Origin: Actinopolyspora mzabensis | GTDB taxonomy: Bacteria; Actinomycetota; Actinomycetes; Mycobacteriales; Pseudonocardiaceae | Length of the DNA: 64,000 nucleotides | Assembly: GCF_900101095.1 (NCBI RefSeq) | Contig: NZ_FNFM01000003.1 | Location: forward strand, 248,001 to 312,000 | Reading direction: 5' to 3' | Part shown: in pieces, positions 17,534 through 26,426 of the stretch | How the letters are laid out: every line of letters begins with the position of its first letter | Numbering within the stretch: the first letter of the stretch is position 1 | Program-made: the position numbers and the translations under genes | The notes under the pieces: model-generated | What the model saw: the letters and a program-made list of their open reading frames with translations, nothing else | Database searches by the model: none | Told to the model about the DNA's origin: nothing

Positions 17534-18478
17534 TCAGCCTGCTGTGGGTGTGTTCCCGTGACGGGCGGCGACGTATGCTGCCCAGGCCGTGAGCTCGATC
17601 AGGGCCGCGTCATCGGCACCGGTTGCTCGGTAGTCCAGAACCGTTCGCTCGTCGACCCGATAAGATTCCAGCGCGGTCAACAACGCGAGTCGCCCCGCGG
17701 GACGGTCACCGGGACGAAGTTCGGTGAGGCAGTCCTGCAACCAGGAAAAATTCATTCGATAATCGCTGTCGTACCTGGGTAGCACCGTGTGCAGCATGTC
17801 CCGGACAGCGATCGGGACCGAGCTCTTACCGGCTCGTTCGATCACCGCGTGAGCTCTGGCAGTGGTCTCCGCGATTCGCTCGTGACACCCCTCCGACGGG
17901 AGTTCGGCGGCTCGGTCGGAAGGGGGCAGCAGTGCCAGCGACTCGCCCGGCGGTGAGGCTGATCGCGAACGTAGAACCCGTCCGAGCATCCCGATTGCAG
18001 CTCGTGGTGCTCCACGGGGCAGTGGCGAATCGTCCAGGAAGACGTTGACCATTCTGTTCAGGTAGTGGAACGTCGTCGCGACAGCGGTTAGCTCCGTGGT
18101 GACCTCCGGGCGCTCCTCCGCCACGGGTGCCGAGTGGGGAGAAGGGCTCGATGCGGGCAACGCGTCTGCCAAGGAACCGTGTACCGCCACACAGTAGGGG
18201 CATGAATTCGCCTCCGAGACGGCAGTTGCGATTCGTTCCTTGGCCGCTCTTCCCGCGAATCCCGGCACGAGCAGAGTTTCCCTGAGCATGCACCACGCGG
18301 CGGCCAGCAGTTCGGGGGAGGGCGAGTGCAGCGTGATCGGTGGAGCCAGCATTCCGAAATCCCGTTCGGTCTGGCGATACACCTCGGCGACGACCCCGGA
18401 AGCGGACTCCGGTCGGACCGGTGAGACGTGCTTGGTACGCATGCCGGCTGATCGGAGCATGGTTCGGAATGGGTTCAT
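17534..18478 (-). CDS. AhpD-like / carboxymuconolactone decarboxylase-fold protein
   Basis: This 314-residue protein has an AhpD-type redox motif, SCPYCVAVH (CxxC followed by His), near residue 92, within a carboxymuconolactone-decarboxylase helical domain. The second half (about 180-310) looks like a degenerate repeat without the cysteines. AhpD proteins are thiol-dependent peroxidases. In a cluster making a radical-generating compound it might handle peroxides or act on an intermediate, but this is inference. ATG 18478 has GGAG 8 bases upstream. It lies 69 bases downstream of E9, in the same direction, and 161 bases ahead of the flavin monooxygenase. Confidence 0.72.
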   Translation of the reverse strand: MNPFRTMLRSAGMRTKHVSPVRPESASGVVAEVYRQTERDFGMLAPPITLHSPSPELLAAAWCMLRETLLVPGFAGRAAKERIATAVSEANSCPYCVAVHGSLADALPASSPSPHSAPVAEERPEVTTELTAVATTFHYLNRMVNVFLDDSPLPRGAPRAAIGMLGRVLRSRSASPPGESLALLPPSDRAAELPSEGCHERIAETTARAHAVIERAGKSSVPIAVRDMLHTVLPRYDSDYRMNFSWLQDCLTELRPGDRPAGRLALLTALESYRVDERTVLDYRATGADDAALIELTAWAAYVAARHGNTPTAG

Positions 18479-18547
18479 GTTTTTCTCCGTGGCATCGGTA
18501 GCGTTTGCGCCGGCCCCGGTCCTCTCCCGGTTCGGAGTTGTCGACAG

Positions 18548-20173
18548 TCATTCCGGTCTCCCGAAACCGACGTCCACTGTGGGGAGAGTCCCTTTGTAGT
18601 CGACGTCGATTCCCCGTTCTCTGGCCGCGCGCACGATGCCGGGAACGGCGCGTTCGGCCAGCGCCGCGATCGTCAGGGCCGGATTTACCGTCAAAGCACC
18701 GGGAACGGCCGAGCCGTCGGTAACGAAGATGCCGGGATGGTTACGAAGCTCGTGGTGCTCGTCCAGCGCCGACGTGGCGGGATCGTCACCGATCCGGCAG
18801 GAAGCCAGCGGATGCACGGTGTAGGCGCCGACCACGTCGTTGGTCCACGGGGCCACCTCGGCCAAGCCGTCGCGTTCCAGGAGATGCTTCACATCGGCGT
18901 CGGCCCTGGCCCAAGCACGTACGGTGCTGTCGGAAGGAGTGTATTCGAGACTGCCCCGCCCCAGCATCTGTTGCGAGATGCGGGTGGCGTTCCCGGTCGG
19001 TGGTGGTTGGCCGAAAACTCCCTCGTTGTCGTCCTCGATCATCTCGAAGATGGTCAGCCAGGACTGCCAACGTTCGAGCAACTTCTTCTTCGCGGCGCCG
19101 AACCAGGAAGGGTCGGTTTCACCGGGCACCTGCGCCAGGATCGTTCCCAGGCCCGGTGGGAAGTACAGCTGTTCCAGTGAGTAACGAGCATACTCCGGCA
19201 GCGAACCGTCCACGTTGTCCCAGTTCGCAACCGTGGGGCCCTTGCCGATCTGGTTGGCAGCGTACGAGGTTCCTGGCGCACGACTCAGTCCCAGCACCTC
19301 ACCGACACGCCGCTCGTCGACCACGGCTGTGTTGAGCCGTTCCCCGTTGCCCGAGAAGTAACGTCCGACGGCCGGGGGCATCGTGCCGAGATGCTCCCGC
19401 GAGCGCTGCAGGATCACGGGACTAGCACCGGCGCCCGCCGCGACCACGACGATCTTCGCGTCCACGGTTCCGCTACCCGTGTGCACCCGGTAATCGGTGT
19501 CGTCCACCGTCGTGAAGTGCACCCGGTAGTCCCCGTCGGGGGTTCGGGATAGGTGTTGTACCTCGTGCAGCGGACGAATATCGGTGCCGTGAGAGACAGC
19601 CGCCGGCAGGTAATTGAGCAGCAAGGAGCGTTTGGCGTCGAAGCGGCACCCGGCCATCATCCAGTTGCAATTGGTGCACGCGTCGTTGTCGATGGCTGTG
19701 GGCAGCGGATTGGCCGTTCGTCCCGAGTGATCGCATACCGCGGCCCACAGACCACCCGCGTAACTGGTGTCGTGCCAGTCCTGCGGAGTTACGGGCAGCG
19801 CCCGGGAGACCCGGTCGTACCAAGGATCGAGAGTGTCACGAGTGATGGAGGCGGGCCACATCCTTCTGCCGATGCTGCCGTGCCGCTCGAATGTGAACCG
19901 GGGGGCACGAGGCATGGCCGCGAAGTAGACGACGCTGCCTCCACCGACACAGTTCCCTGCGAGGACGCTCATCCCGTCCCCGACGACGAAGTCGAACACT
20001 CGAGTGTAGGACGAGCCGAGGAGGAAGTCGTGTTCGAAATCGGAGCTGTTCAGCCAGGGACCACGCTCCAGCAGAATCACGTCGGCACCGCCTGCCGCAA
20101 GGTGGTAAGCCGTGATGGCGCCGCCGAACCCACTACCGATCACTACGATGTCGGTGCTTTCGAAACTGCTCAT
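18548..20173 (-). CDS. E9: GMC-type FAD oxidoreductase (enediyne E9)
   Basis: This 541-residue flavoprotein has an N-terminal FAD site GSGFGGAITA, the GGGSVVY segment near residue 76, and a cysteine-rich stretch CTNCNWMMAGC near residue 167. The C-terminal GMC signature around HPLASCRIGDDP and NPALTIAALAERA follows. It matches the cholesterol-oxidase-like E9 proteins conserved in nine-membered enediyne clusters (SgcE9, NcsE9), thought to act in core maturation. Its ATG overlaps the E8 stop by 4 bases, so the two are translationally coupled. The exact redox step is not established. Confidence 0.88.
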   Translation of the reverse strand: MSSFESTDIVVIGSGFGGAITAYHLAAGGADVILLERGPWLNSSDFEHDFLLGSSYTRVFDFVVGDGMSVLAGNCVGGGSVVYFAAMPRAPRFTFERHGSIGRRMWPASITRDTLDPWYDRVSRALPVTPQDWHDTSYAGGLWAAVCDHSGRTANPLPTAIDNDACTNCNWMMAGCRFDAKRSLLLNYLPAAVSHGTDIRPLHEVQHLSRTPDGDYRVHFTTVDDTDYRVHTGSGTVDAKIVVVAAGAGASPVILQRSREHLGTMPPAVGRYFSGNGERLNTAVVDERRVGEVLGLSRAPGTSYAANQIGKGPTVANWDNVDGSLPEYARYSLEQLYFPPGLGTILAQVPGETDPSWFGAAKKKLLERWQSWLTIFEMIEDDNEGVFGQPPPTGNATRISQQMLGRGSLEYTPSDSTVRAWARADADVKHLLERDGLAEVAPWTNDVVGAYTVHPLASCRIGDDPATSALDEHHELRNHPGIFVTDGSAVPGALTVNPALTIAALAERAVPGIVRAARERGIDVDYKGTLPTVDVGFGRPE

Positions 20174-20733
20174 GCCGGGCTCCCCGTCGCTGTGGTATCG
20201 GGATGGGGACTGGCCAGTTTTCTGCCGTAGGTGTGCCGCGGGAACCGCCAGAGTCCGTCCTCGTCCGGCGGGAAAACACCCATCGCCGTGAGGCCGGGAT
20301 GTCCCGCTCTGACCGCTTCCGCGGTGTGCAAGTGCGCGGCGCTGTCGAACGCCATATTGCTGAACAAGGCCAGCAGAACCCAGAGCTCCTTCTCGGGGTG
20401 TCCTGTCGACAGCAGTTCACTCACCAGGGCGGTACGCTGCCCGAACGACAGATCCACGAAGTTCGCAGCCGATCCCCTCGGGTTCGCCGGACTTTCGACA
20501 GTGTGACGGCCCGCGTGTTCGTCGAGCTTGTCGGCGAGTGCTTCCAGGCCTTCCGTTATTCCGGTGGCAGGCGTTTCCAACAACTCGACTGCCCCGGCAG
20601 CCACGGCGCCTGGACCGGGTGCCGCTCCCGCTACCGCCCTATCTGCGGGATGACGCTTCTCTCCGGGGAGAATGGTGTCCGCAAAGGCCTCCAGGGTCTC
20701 TTTGCGCCGTCTCCGCTCAGCTGTTTCTGGCAT
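20170..20733 (-). CDS. E8: Enediyne E8-type conserved protein
   Basis: This 187-residue protein lies between E9 and E7, the position of SgcE8/NcsE8 in characterised clusters. It has an N-terminal segment ADTILPGE, a Gly/Ala-rich stretch, then FVDLSFGQRTALV and a C-terminal FPRHTYGRKLASPHPD. The pattern is that of the small gluconate-dehydrogenase-subunit-3-like partner proteins often paired with GMC oxidoreductases. A partner role for E9 is therefore plausible, and the ATGA overlap with the E9 start supports it. ATG 20733 is the best start. The frame runs open further upstream, but that part overlaps the P450 gene. No catalytic motif is visible. Confidence 0.78.
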   Translation of the reverse strand: MPETAERRRRKETLEAFADTILPGEKRHPADRAVAGAAPGPGAVAAGAVELLETPATGITEGLEALADKLDEHAGRHTVESPANPRGSAANFVDLSFGQRTALVSELLSTGHPEKELWVLLALFSNMAFDSAAHLHTAEAVRAGHPGLTAMGVFPPDEDGLWRFPRHTYGRKLASPHPDTTATGSPA

Positions 20734-20783
20734 TGTCGAGTGTGCCCCTCTTGTCACAGTAGTACTCAGGCCATCCGGTAACT

Positions 20784-22163
20784 TCAGATGCGGCTCGGAC
20801 GAAATGGGCCGTCGGTGCCGTGGACCTTCATCGGCAGGCCTCCACCCAGTCGGAGTGACAGCATGGGTTCGGGAACCGGCGGTCGCCCCGACTTGGAAAG
20901 ACGCATATTTTTGGCCACCGTGACGAGAACGAAGACCGCTTCCATCATTCCGAGTTGATTTCCTACGCAGAATCTTGGTCCCGCGCCGAAGGGAATATGA
21001 GCGTAGCGTGGGCGCTCGGCGGCGCGGTCCGATCGGAACCTCTCCGGATCGAACCGATCTGGACGGTCCCAGAATTTCGGGTTCCTGTGCAGCGTGTAAG
21101 GGCAGATGAGAACATCCGCGCCGGCAGGAACATGGTAACCGCCGATTTCGTCCGCATACCTTGATCTGCGCGGCAGGATCCAAACGGGCGGGAAAAGTCG
21201 AATTGATTCCTGCAGGACCATCATGGTGTACGGAAGACTGTGTAGGTCTTCGTGCTTCGGTCGACGATCTCCGAGCACCGTTTCTGCTTCGGAACGAATC
21301 CTCGACATGACCTCGGGATGGCCGTCCAACAAGTGAAACGTCCATCCCAACATGCTCGCCGTTGTTTCGTGTCCGGCCAGCAGCAGAGTGATCAGATCGT
21401 CACGGATCCGCTGTTTCTTCGCGGGGGAGTCGCGATCGGGACCCGCGGACCTGAGCAGCCTCAGCAGCAGGTCATCGCCGTGGGGGTCCGGATTCGTACT
21501 CCGGTAGGCGACCAGGTCGTCAACTGTCTCACCGAGCTCACGTCGCGCATTCAGGAAACGTGACCCCGTGGGCAGCGGTAACCACTGCGGGACCATGCCC
21601 ATGGTTTGCATCTCGAACATGGCCTGGTCCTGTACGGTCTCGAAGGACCGTCCGATCGAACCCGGCAAACCCGAATCGAGATCGAGCAGCGTGCGCCCGA
21701 GGACCCGCAGGGTGAAGGCGGTCATCTCGCGTACCACATCCACCGAGCCGTGGTTCTGGGCCGATTTCAGCCTTGTTGCCAGCTTGTCCGCCTCGTCGGA
21801 GACCACATCGGCATACTCCGCGGTTCGAGCGTGCCCGAACAGTGGTTGCACGGTGCGACGTTGCTCTTTCCACAGTTCGCCGTCGCTGGTGAGCAAGCCG
21901 TTCCCCAAAGCACGCCGCGCCTGGATGTAACCGATTCCCTTGCGGTAGTTGGCGTTGTTATCGGCCAGCACGTGTTTGGCGTGGTCGGGATGGTTGAACA
22001 GATAGAGCGTTTTCGGTCCCATCCGTATACGAACGGCATCACCGTATTCGGACACGGCCGAGCTGACCAGGCCGAGGCGGTCCGTGGCGAGCTTTCGCAA
22101 CAGCGACGGTGCCGCACGAAGCGGCGGTCCCGGAGGGGACGGGAGTCGGGCCCGATCGGTCAT
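20784..22163 (-). CDS. E7: Cytochrome P450 (enediyne E7)
   Basis: This 459-residue P450 has a proline-rich N-terminus SPPGPP, the I-helix AGHETTAS near residue 265, ESIR (ExxR) near residue 322 and the haem loop FGAGPRFCVG near residue 400. The layout is of the CYP102/CYP4-like type. It matches E7, the P450 conserved in nine-membered enediyne clusters and located between UnbU and E8. It presumably oxidises the enediyne core. The ATG start overlaps the UnbU stop (ATGA). The electron donor is not encoded nearby. Confidence 0.92.
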   Translation of the reverse strand: MTDRARLPSPPGPPLRAAPSLLRKLATDRLGLVSSAVSEYGDAVRIRMGPKTLYLFNHPDHAKHVLADNNANYRKGIGYIQARRALGNGLLTSDGELWKEQRRTVQPLFGHARTAEYADVVSDEADKLATRLKSAQNHGSVDVVREMTAFTLRVLGRTLLDLDSGLPGSIGRSFETVQDQAMFEMQTMGMVPQWLPLPTGSRFLNARRELGETVDDLVAYRSTNPDPHGDDLLLRLLRSAGPDRDSPAKKQRIRDDLITLLLAGHETTASMLGWTFHLLDGHPEVMSRIRSEAETVLGDRRPKHEDLHSLPYTMMVLQESIRLFPPVWILPRRSRYADEIGGYHVPAGADVLICPYTLHRNPKFWDRPDRFDPERFRSDRAAERPRYAHIPFGAGPRFCVGNQLGMMEAVFVLVTVAKNMRLSKSGRPPVPEPMLSLRLGGGLPMKVHGTDGPFRPSRI

Positions 22164-23146
22164 GCCGCCCTCCCGGGTTTCACCGGAACGGCATCTACCC
22201 GCGTCATCACTTGTCCCGAGCCGGCCTCACTGCTGTGGCCCGTGGTGGAACGCTCACGGCTCTTGTTGACGAAGTGCACCGACCACAGGAACACCCCGCG
22301 GATAAGGCACACGCCTGCGGTGGCGAAGAACAGTCCGTACGCGATGGAAGCGCCGGTGAGGAGCCCGTAGAAGACGGCGACTCCGCTGCCGAAGGCGAGC
22401 TGGGAAGCTGGTTTCGACGGGGTGGTGGCGGGATCGGTGACCATGTAGTTGGTGAACAGAATGAAGGCCACCCCTGTCATCGAGGCGAGGGCTCCGGCGA
22501 TCGAGGTGTCCAAGAAGACGCCACGCAGGACGGACTGCAACGCGTAAACCGTTACCCACCCCACGATAAGCCACATCTTACCGGTCAGTTTGGCGTTGAG
22601 CATCGTCCCGGAAACGAGGATGACCAGGGGGATGAACCAGTCCAGCCAAATTCCCGTGCTTTCGGTGAAGTGGTAAGGAGGAGCGATACTCGCCCAGGGG
22701 AAGAGGATCAGTATCGTGGCGATCCCCAGATTGGACGGATTCATGAAGTGGCGCATTCTTCCGTTCACGGGGGCACGAAGCAGCCACTTTGCTCCGACTG
22801 CCACCGTTACTCCGAACATCATCGCCCAGACCTGGTCGTTGACATAGATCAGCATGTTCACGGCCAGACCGGTGATATGTGCCGGATAGAGAAACTCAAC
22901 CACTCCGCGCACACCATTCCCCGAAAACTGGGGCGCGCGTTTGACGGCTCTTGCCGCCAGCAGTTCGAGAAAGATTTCCACCGCATAGGCTGTCAGAATC
23001 GCTATGAAGGGCCACAGCCACGGTTGCTCGAAACCGAGAAACAGGTATCCGAGCAAGTTGAACACCGTGATCGATATGGCGAACCTTCGTAGTGCCGTGA
23101 TTACTTTCAACGATTTTCGCGAGGAATTTTGGGATTCGGTGGCCAT
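22160..23146 (-). CDS. unbU: UnbU-type enediyne core membrane protein
   Basis: This 328-residue integral membrane protein has about seven or eight hydrophobic segments (for example ISITVFNLLGYLFLG and VWAMMFGVTVAVGAKWLL). It matches UnbU (the RnfD-like E3 group), one of the signature genes of the enediyne warhead cassette. RnfD-like proteins bind flavin in ion-pumping complexes, but the enediyne role is unknown. The gene follows UnbV by 6 bases and overlaps the E7 start, so UnbL-UnbV-UnbU-E7-E8-E9 form one operon. Confidence 0.9.
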   Translation of the reverse strand: MATESQNSSRKSLKVITALRRFAISITVFNLLGYLFLGFEQPWLWPFIAILTAYAVEIFLELLAARAVKRAPQFSGNGVRGVVEFLYPAHITGLAVNMLIYVNDQVWAMMFGVTVAVGAKWLLRAPVNGRMRHFMNPSNLGIATILILFPWASIAPPYHFTESTGIWLDWFIPLVILVSGTMLNAKLTGKMWLIVGWVTVYALQSVLRGVFLDTSIAGALASMTGVAFILFTNYMVTDPATTPSKPASQLAFGSGVAVFYGLLTGASIAYGLFFATAGVCLIRGVFLWSVHFVNKSRERSTTGHSSEAGSGQVMTRVDAVPVKPGRAA

Positions 23147-23152
23147 GACTCA

Positions 23153-25111
23153 TCATTCCTTCCTGGCCCGACTGCCGAGCAGCAGATCGTGCCAGCCGGG
23201 TTCGAGCTCGAGTTCGTCCTCCCGTGTTCGCCCGGAGCGATCCCGCCAGCTCAGCTCCACACGTACTGGGGTTGTGACCTCGCCGAGCCCGATGTGGATT
23301 TCGTGGCTGCGTTTTCCGGAATGACCGCTGCCGCCGTCGACACGTGCGATGTGCTCGTGTCCGTCCGAGGTGGTCACCTTCACCTGTGCGCCGACGACGG
23401 GGGAGCCCGGTTCCAGCACCTGTCCGGAGGCGGAGTCGGCGGGACGGTTCAGCCGCAGCCCGAGGAACGATCCTGTCGAAGGGCTGTCATTGTGATAGAA
23501 CATCGGTGCTTCCCACTGTCTCGCCACCGCGAAGTCCAGTTTCCCGTCACCGTCCGCATCGCCCGTGGCGACGCCGCGTGTGGGCACCGGGACGTCCAGG
23601 CCGAGCTCTTCGGAAAGATCCGTGTACCGTCCTCCTCCGGTTCGCGAGAAGAAGTTCAGCCGTTGATTGCCCGCGATGTCGTCCTCCGAACGCACGTGTG
23701 GCCACCAGGTCGGATCGGAGACGAGCTGGTCATTCGCCGTGGCCAGTTCCTGTAGCTGTGGCCAACGGTTGGTATCGCCCCGCACGAAACCGTTGGTCTG
23801 CACGATCTCCGACGATCCGCTGTTGTCGAAGTCACCCATCTTGACGTCCCAGCACCATCCGCCCCATGCGGTCCCGAGAGAGGTGCTTCGATCCCTCCAC
23901 GGGGCCCTGCCCGCTGCGAGCTCCTCACCAAGGCTCCGCTCGCTGTGCTCCTGGGAAACGAACTGGAGATTGCTCTCCTGAATGCCGAACGATGTCGTGA
24001 TGTTGCTGACGAAGAAATCGTAAACACCATCGTCGTTGAAGTCGGCGAAATCTATCCCCATGCCCTTGAATGAATCGTGTCCGATCCGTTTGGATTTGGG
24101 TTCCATCGGGGAGCGTGCCCCCTCGACCGGCGCGAAGTTGATGTGACCGGGCTCGGAGCGGTTGTGAAGCAGCGCGTCGGGGCCGTGGTCCTGCGCGATG
24201 TAGAGCTCTGGAAGCTGGTCTCCATCAAGATCGTTGGCCGCGGCGGCCAGCACCCATCCCTTGGAAGTATCGGTGTCCAGGACACCTCGGACGCGTTCGT
24301 AGTCCACGGCTTGATCGGGATCGTCCGTTGAGTCGTTCCACCGGAAAATGTAGTCCCTGCCACCGTTCGTGGCGTTCGACAACGAGAGGTTCATCGCAAC
24401 GCCCCCATTCTTCGATTCATCGAGAACGGGGCTGTGCGGAAAGTAGTTTCCGAGGTATATGTCTTCGTGTCCGTCCCCGTCGAAGTCCGCCAAAGCAACG
24501 GCATTGCTGTTCCACTTCGGGCCTCGATAGGTATCCTCGAACGAGTTCGGCACCAGCTCGGTGGGCCGATAGGTTCCCTTTCCGAAATCCTGCCCGTCGG
24601 CACGAGCCAGATAGATGATCGGGGTGCGCCCCCAGTAGTAGACGAGCAGGTCCCTCCTCCCGTCCTCGTTGAAGTCCCCGGGAGCACATCCCATCGGTGC
24701 CATCGCGTCATTCATGGGTAGGGGGGTGGGATCCAGCTTGAAGGGCTCGTAGCGCGTGTCGTTCTCACCAGGAGTGGGAGACACCGAAACTTGGTCGGTT
24801 CTCGGGTCGGTTACACACAGGTCGTTCGAGAGTCCGTCGCCGTCCAGGTCGTTCATCGAGATACCCGCCCCGACCGAGGAGATCCAGGCGTTGATGTTCT
24901 CGTATTCCTGGTTGACTCGACGGATGTCCTGCGTGGGCAGTCCTCCAGGAAGTGCGATCGACATGGGTGTGAAGTCGTAGGAATCCGCGAGTTTTTCGCG
25001 ATCGTCCGCTGTGACGCTGGGAACTCTGGCCAGGACGAACAATAAACTCATCAACACTATGGCGACGATTCCCGCGCGTTGTTTACTCAGCCACTGCAAT
25101 GTCGCGGTCAC
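23153..25111 (-). CDS. unbV: UnbV-type FG-GAP/ASPIC protein
   Basis: This 652-residue protein has an N-terminal membrane or signal segment (about 14-36). Seven or so FG-GAP/VCBS-type calcium-binding repeats follow (DLDGDGLSND, DFNEDGRRDLL, DFDGDGHEDIY, DADGDGKLDFA). A C-terminal ASPIC/UnbV domain ends in GWHDLLLG. This is the beta-propeller layout that defines UnbV, a universal enediyne cassette protein thought to be extracytoplasmic or membrane-anchored. The GTG start overlaps the UnbL stop (GTGA). The biochemical function has not been shown for the family as far as I know. Confidence 0.92.
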   Translation of the reverse strand: MTATLQWLSKQRAGIVAIVLMSLLFVLARVPSVTADDREKLADSYDFTPMSIALPGGLPTQDIRRVNQEYENINAWISSVGAGISMNDLDGDGLSNDLCVTDPRTDQVSVSPTPGENDTRYEPFKLDPTPLPMNDAMAPMGCAPGDFNEDGRRDLLVYYWGRTPIIYLARADGQDFGKGTYRPTELVPNSFEDTYRGPKWNSNAVALADFDGDGHEDIYLGNYFPHSPVLDESKNGGVAMNLSLSNATNGGRDYIFRWNDSTDDPDQAVDYERVRGVLDTDTSKGWVLAAAANDLDGDQLPELYIAQDHGPDALLHNRSEPGHINFAPVEGARSPMEPKSKRIGHDSFKGMGIDFADFNDDGVYDFFVSNITTSFGIQESNLQFVSQEHSERSLGEELAAGRAPWRDRSTSLGTAWGGWCWDVKMGDFDNSGSSEIVQTNGFVRGDTNRWPQLQELATANDQLVSDPTWWPHVRSEDDIAGNQRLNFFSRTGGGRYTDLSEELGLDVPVPTRGVATGDADGDGKLDFAVARQWEAPMFYHNDSPSTGSFLGLRLNRPADSASGQVLEPGSPVVGAQVKVTTSDGHEHIARVDGGSGHSGKRSHEIHIGLGEVTTPVRVELSWRDRSGRTREDELELEPGWHDLLLGSRARKE

Positions 25112-26088
25112 TTGTCAACACTCCTTGGCACGCTGAATGCATCGGCGATGCGCTGTCGCCAGCTCTCGTAAGCGAGTGGTTCGTGGACCTCCACGCCCTG
25201 CGGCCTGAGTCGCCTGGTGAGCGAGGAGGCTTCTGTTGGGGACATTCCCAGCAGCGCTTCCGTGGCCAGCTCTGTCTCCGCCACCACGCATTCGCCGTGT
25301 ACCCGTGCCTCCGCGGCGAAGGCGGCCCCCTGCGCGAGAGCGCCGAAGTACGGCGCCGCGCGTTCCGTGAGACCACGAAGCTCGACCTCATCGGCTCCAC
25401 CTGCGTAGGTGGCGGCGAGCCCAACTCCGCTGAAGAGATCTCGTCTCCGGTGTTCCGGAAACCGGTAGACCAGGTCGGAAACCAAATCCGTGTCGGCTCC
25501 GCCGACGAACCACATCGCCCTTCCAATGCCTTGATCAACCGCCCTTCCCGGGTACGAACCACTTCCGTCCTCGGGCCAGGGCAGCCGTTTGGGGCGATAC
25601 TGCCGGTGCACGTAGCGTCGTGTACGGAAGTAAGCCTGGTGGAATCCGTAGCCGTCCAGCACCAACCAGCGGAGCAGCGGATCGAGCTCGCGTACCGACG
25701 GCCCGAGCAAGCGGGGCAATCTGGCCATCGCCCATCCGATCCCCACGTAGGCCGTGTAGACGTGCTCACGTCCTATACCACTCAGAAAGTGCGCGACTTG
25801 GTGATTGCGCGTGGTAGGAAGACCGTCCAGCACCGTCAACCCCATCGCCGCGCCTTCGTACGCGAACCCGCGGAAGAGAGCGGGGTGGGTATCCAGACCG
25901 CCGCGCAGCTCGGTATCGGACACCGACTCGATCGCTTTTCCGTAACCGTCCAGGAAGCTGCTACCAACCTTTTCGAGAAGCTCTTGGCAAGCCGTGTTTT
26001 TGCGGTGGAATCCGCGTTTACTCAGATATGTGGCCGATATGTGTGGGGTGAGAAGGCGCCGCCACGCGGGGCGTAGGCCGGTGCTCAC
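25108..26088 (-). CDS. unbL: UnbL-type DUF1702 protein
   Basis: This 326-residue soluble protein of the DUF1702/UnbL family is conserved in all enediyne cassettes. It shows the family-type start RRLLTPHISATYLSKRGF, FAYEGAAMGL near residue 75, AYVGIGWAMARLPR near residue 115, DGYGFHQAYF near residue 150 and GVGLAATYAGG near residue 230. No known catalytic motif is apparent. GTG 26088 has AGGGGA 6 bases upstream. It is the first well-supported gene of the E operon and translationally overlaps UnbV. Confidence 0.92.
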   Translation of the reverse strand: MSTGLRPAWRRLLTPHISATYLSKRGFHRKNTACQELLEKVGSSFLDGYGKAIESVSDTELRGGLDTHPALFRGFAYEGAAMGLTVLDGLPTTRNHQVAHFLSGIGREHVYTAYVGIGWAMARLPRLLGPSVRELDPLLRWLVLDGYGFHQAYFRTRRYVHRQYRPKRLPWPEDGSGSYPGRAVDQGIGRAMWFVGGADTDLVSDLVYRFPEHRRRDLFSGVGLAATYAGGADEVELRGLTERAAPYFGALAQGAAFAAEARVHGECVVAETELATEALLGMSPTEASSLTRRLRPQGVEVHEPLAYESWRQRIADAFSVPRSVDK

Positions 26089-26288
26089 GCTGGGTCCCCT
26101 GTCTGTCGAATGGCGTCAACGCTTTTCCCGAGATTCTGAACCGCACGCGAGGCCGACAACCACTTCAGTATTGCCTTCGGACGGTGTCGTTGGACGAGTG
26201 GTGGCAGCCGTGCTATCCGATCGAAGTGTTCGCTCGGCTGCCCGCTTCGCTGCGCGTGAGTCCAGGCCCATGGCTGCGGGCATCGCAT
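26085..26288 (-). CDS. Possible small ORF upstream of unbL
   Basis: This 67-codon frame ends with a stop that overlaps the unbL start (GTGA), the same junction type seen throughout this operon. The product is basic, with no recognisable domain, and third positions are only moderately GC-rich. A GAGG lies about 10 bases before the ATG. Coding status is uncertain. It could be the remnant of a longer gene or chance. Confidence 0.2.
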   Translation of the reverse strand: MRCPQPWAWTHAQRSGQPSEHFDRIARLPPLVQRHRPKAILKWLSASRAVQNLGKSVDAIRQTGDPA

Positions 26289-26426
26289 GAAGCAGAAGCC
26301 TCGATTCCCGGTCGCTGTGTCACGATATCGCGCCGCGAACGCGGCAATTTCCTCTTCGAACGATTCTCGTACAACGAGCCCGTCGATTCACGTTCCGGCC
26401 TCCGGCGAGGCGGCGACGTGTGCGTG
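26289..26426. other. Gap upstream of the E operon
   Basis: If the small ORF at 26085-26288 is not real, the gap between the AraC stop and unbL is 338 bases (26089-26426). It may carry the E-operon promoter. No operator-like repeat was recognised. Confidence 0.35.
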
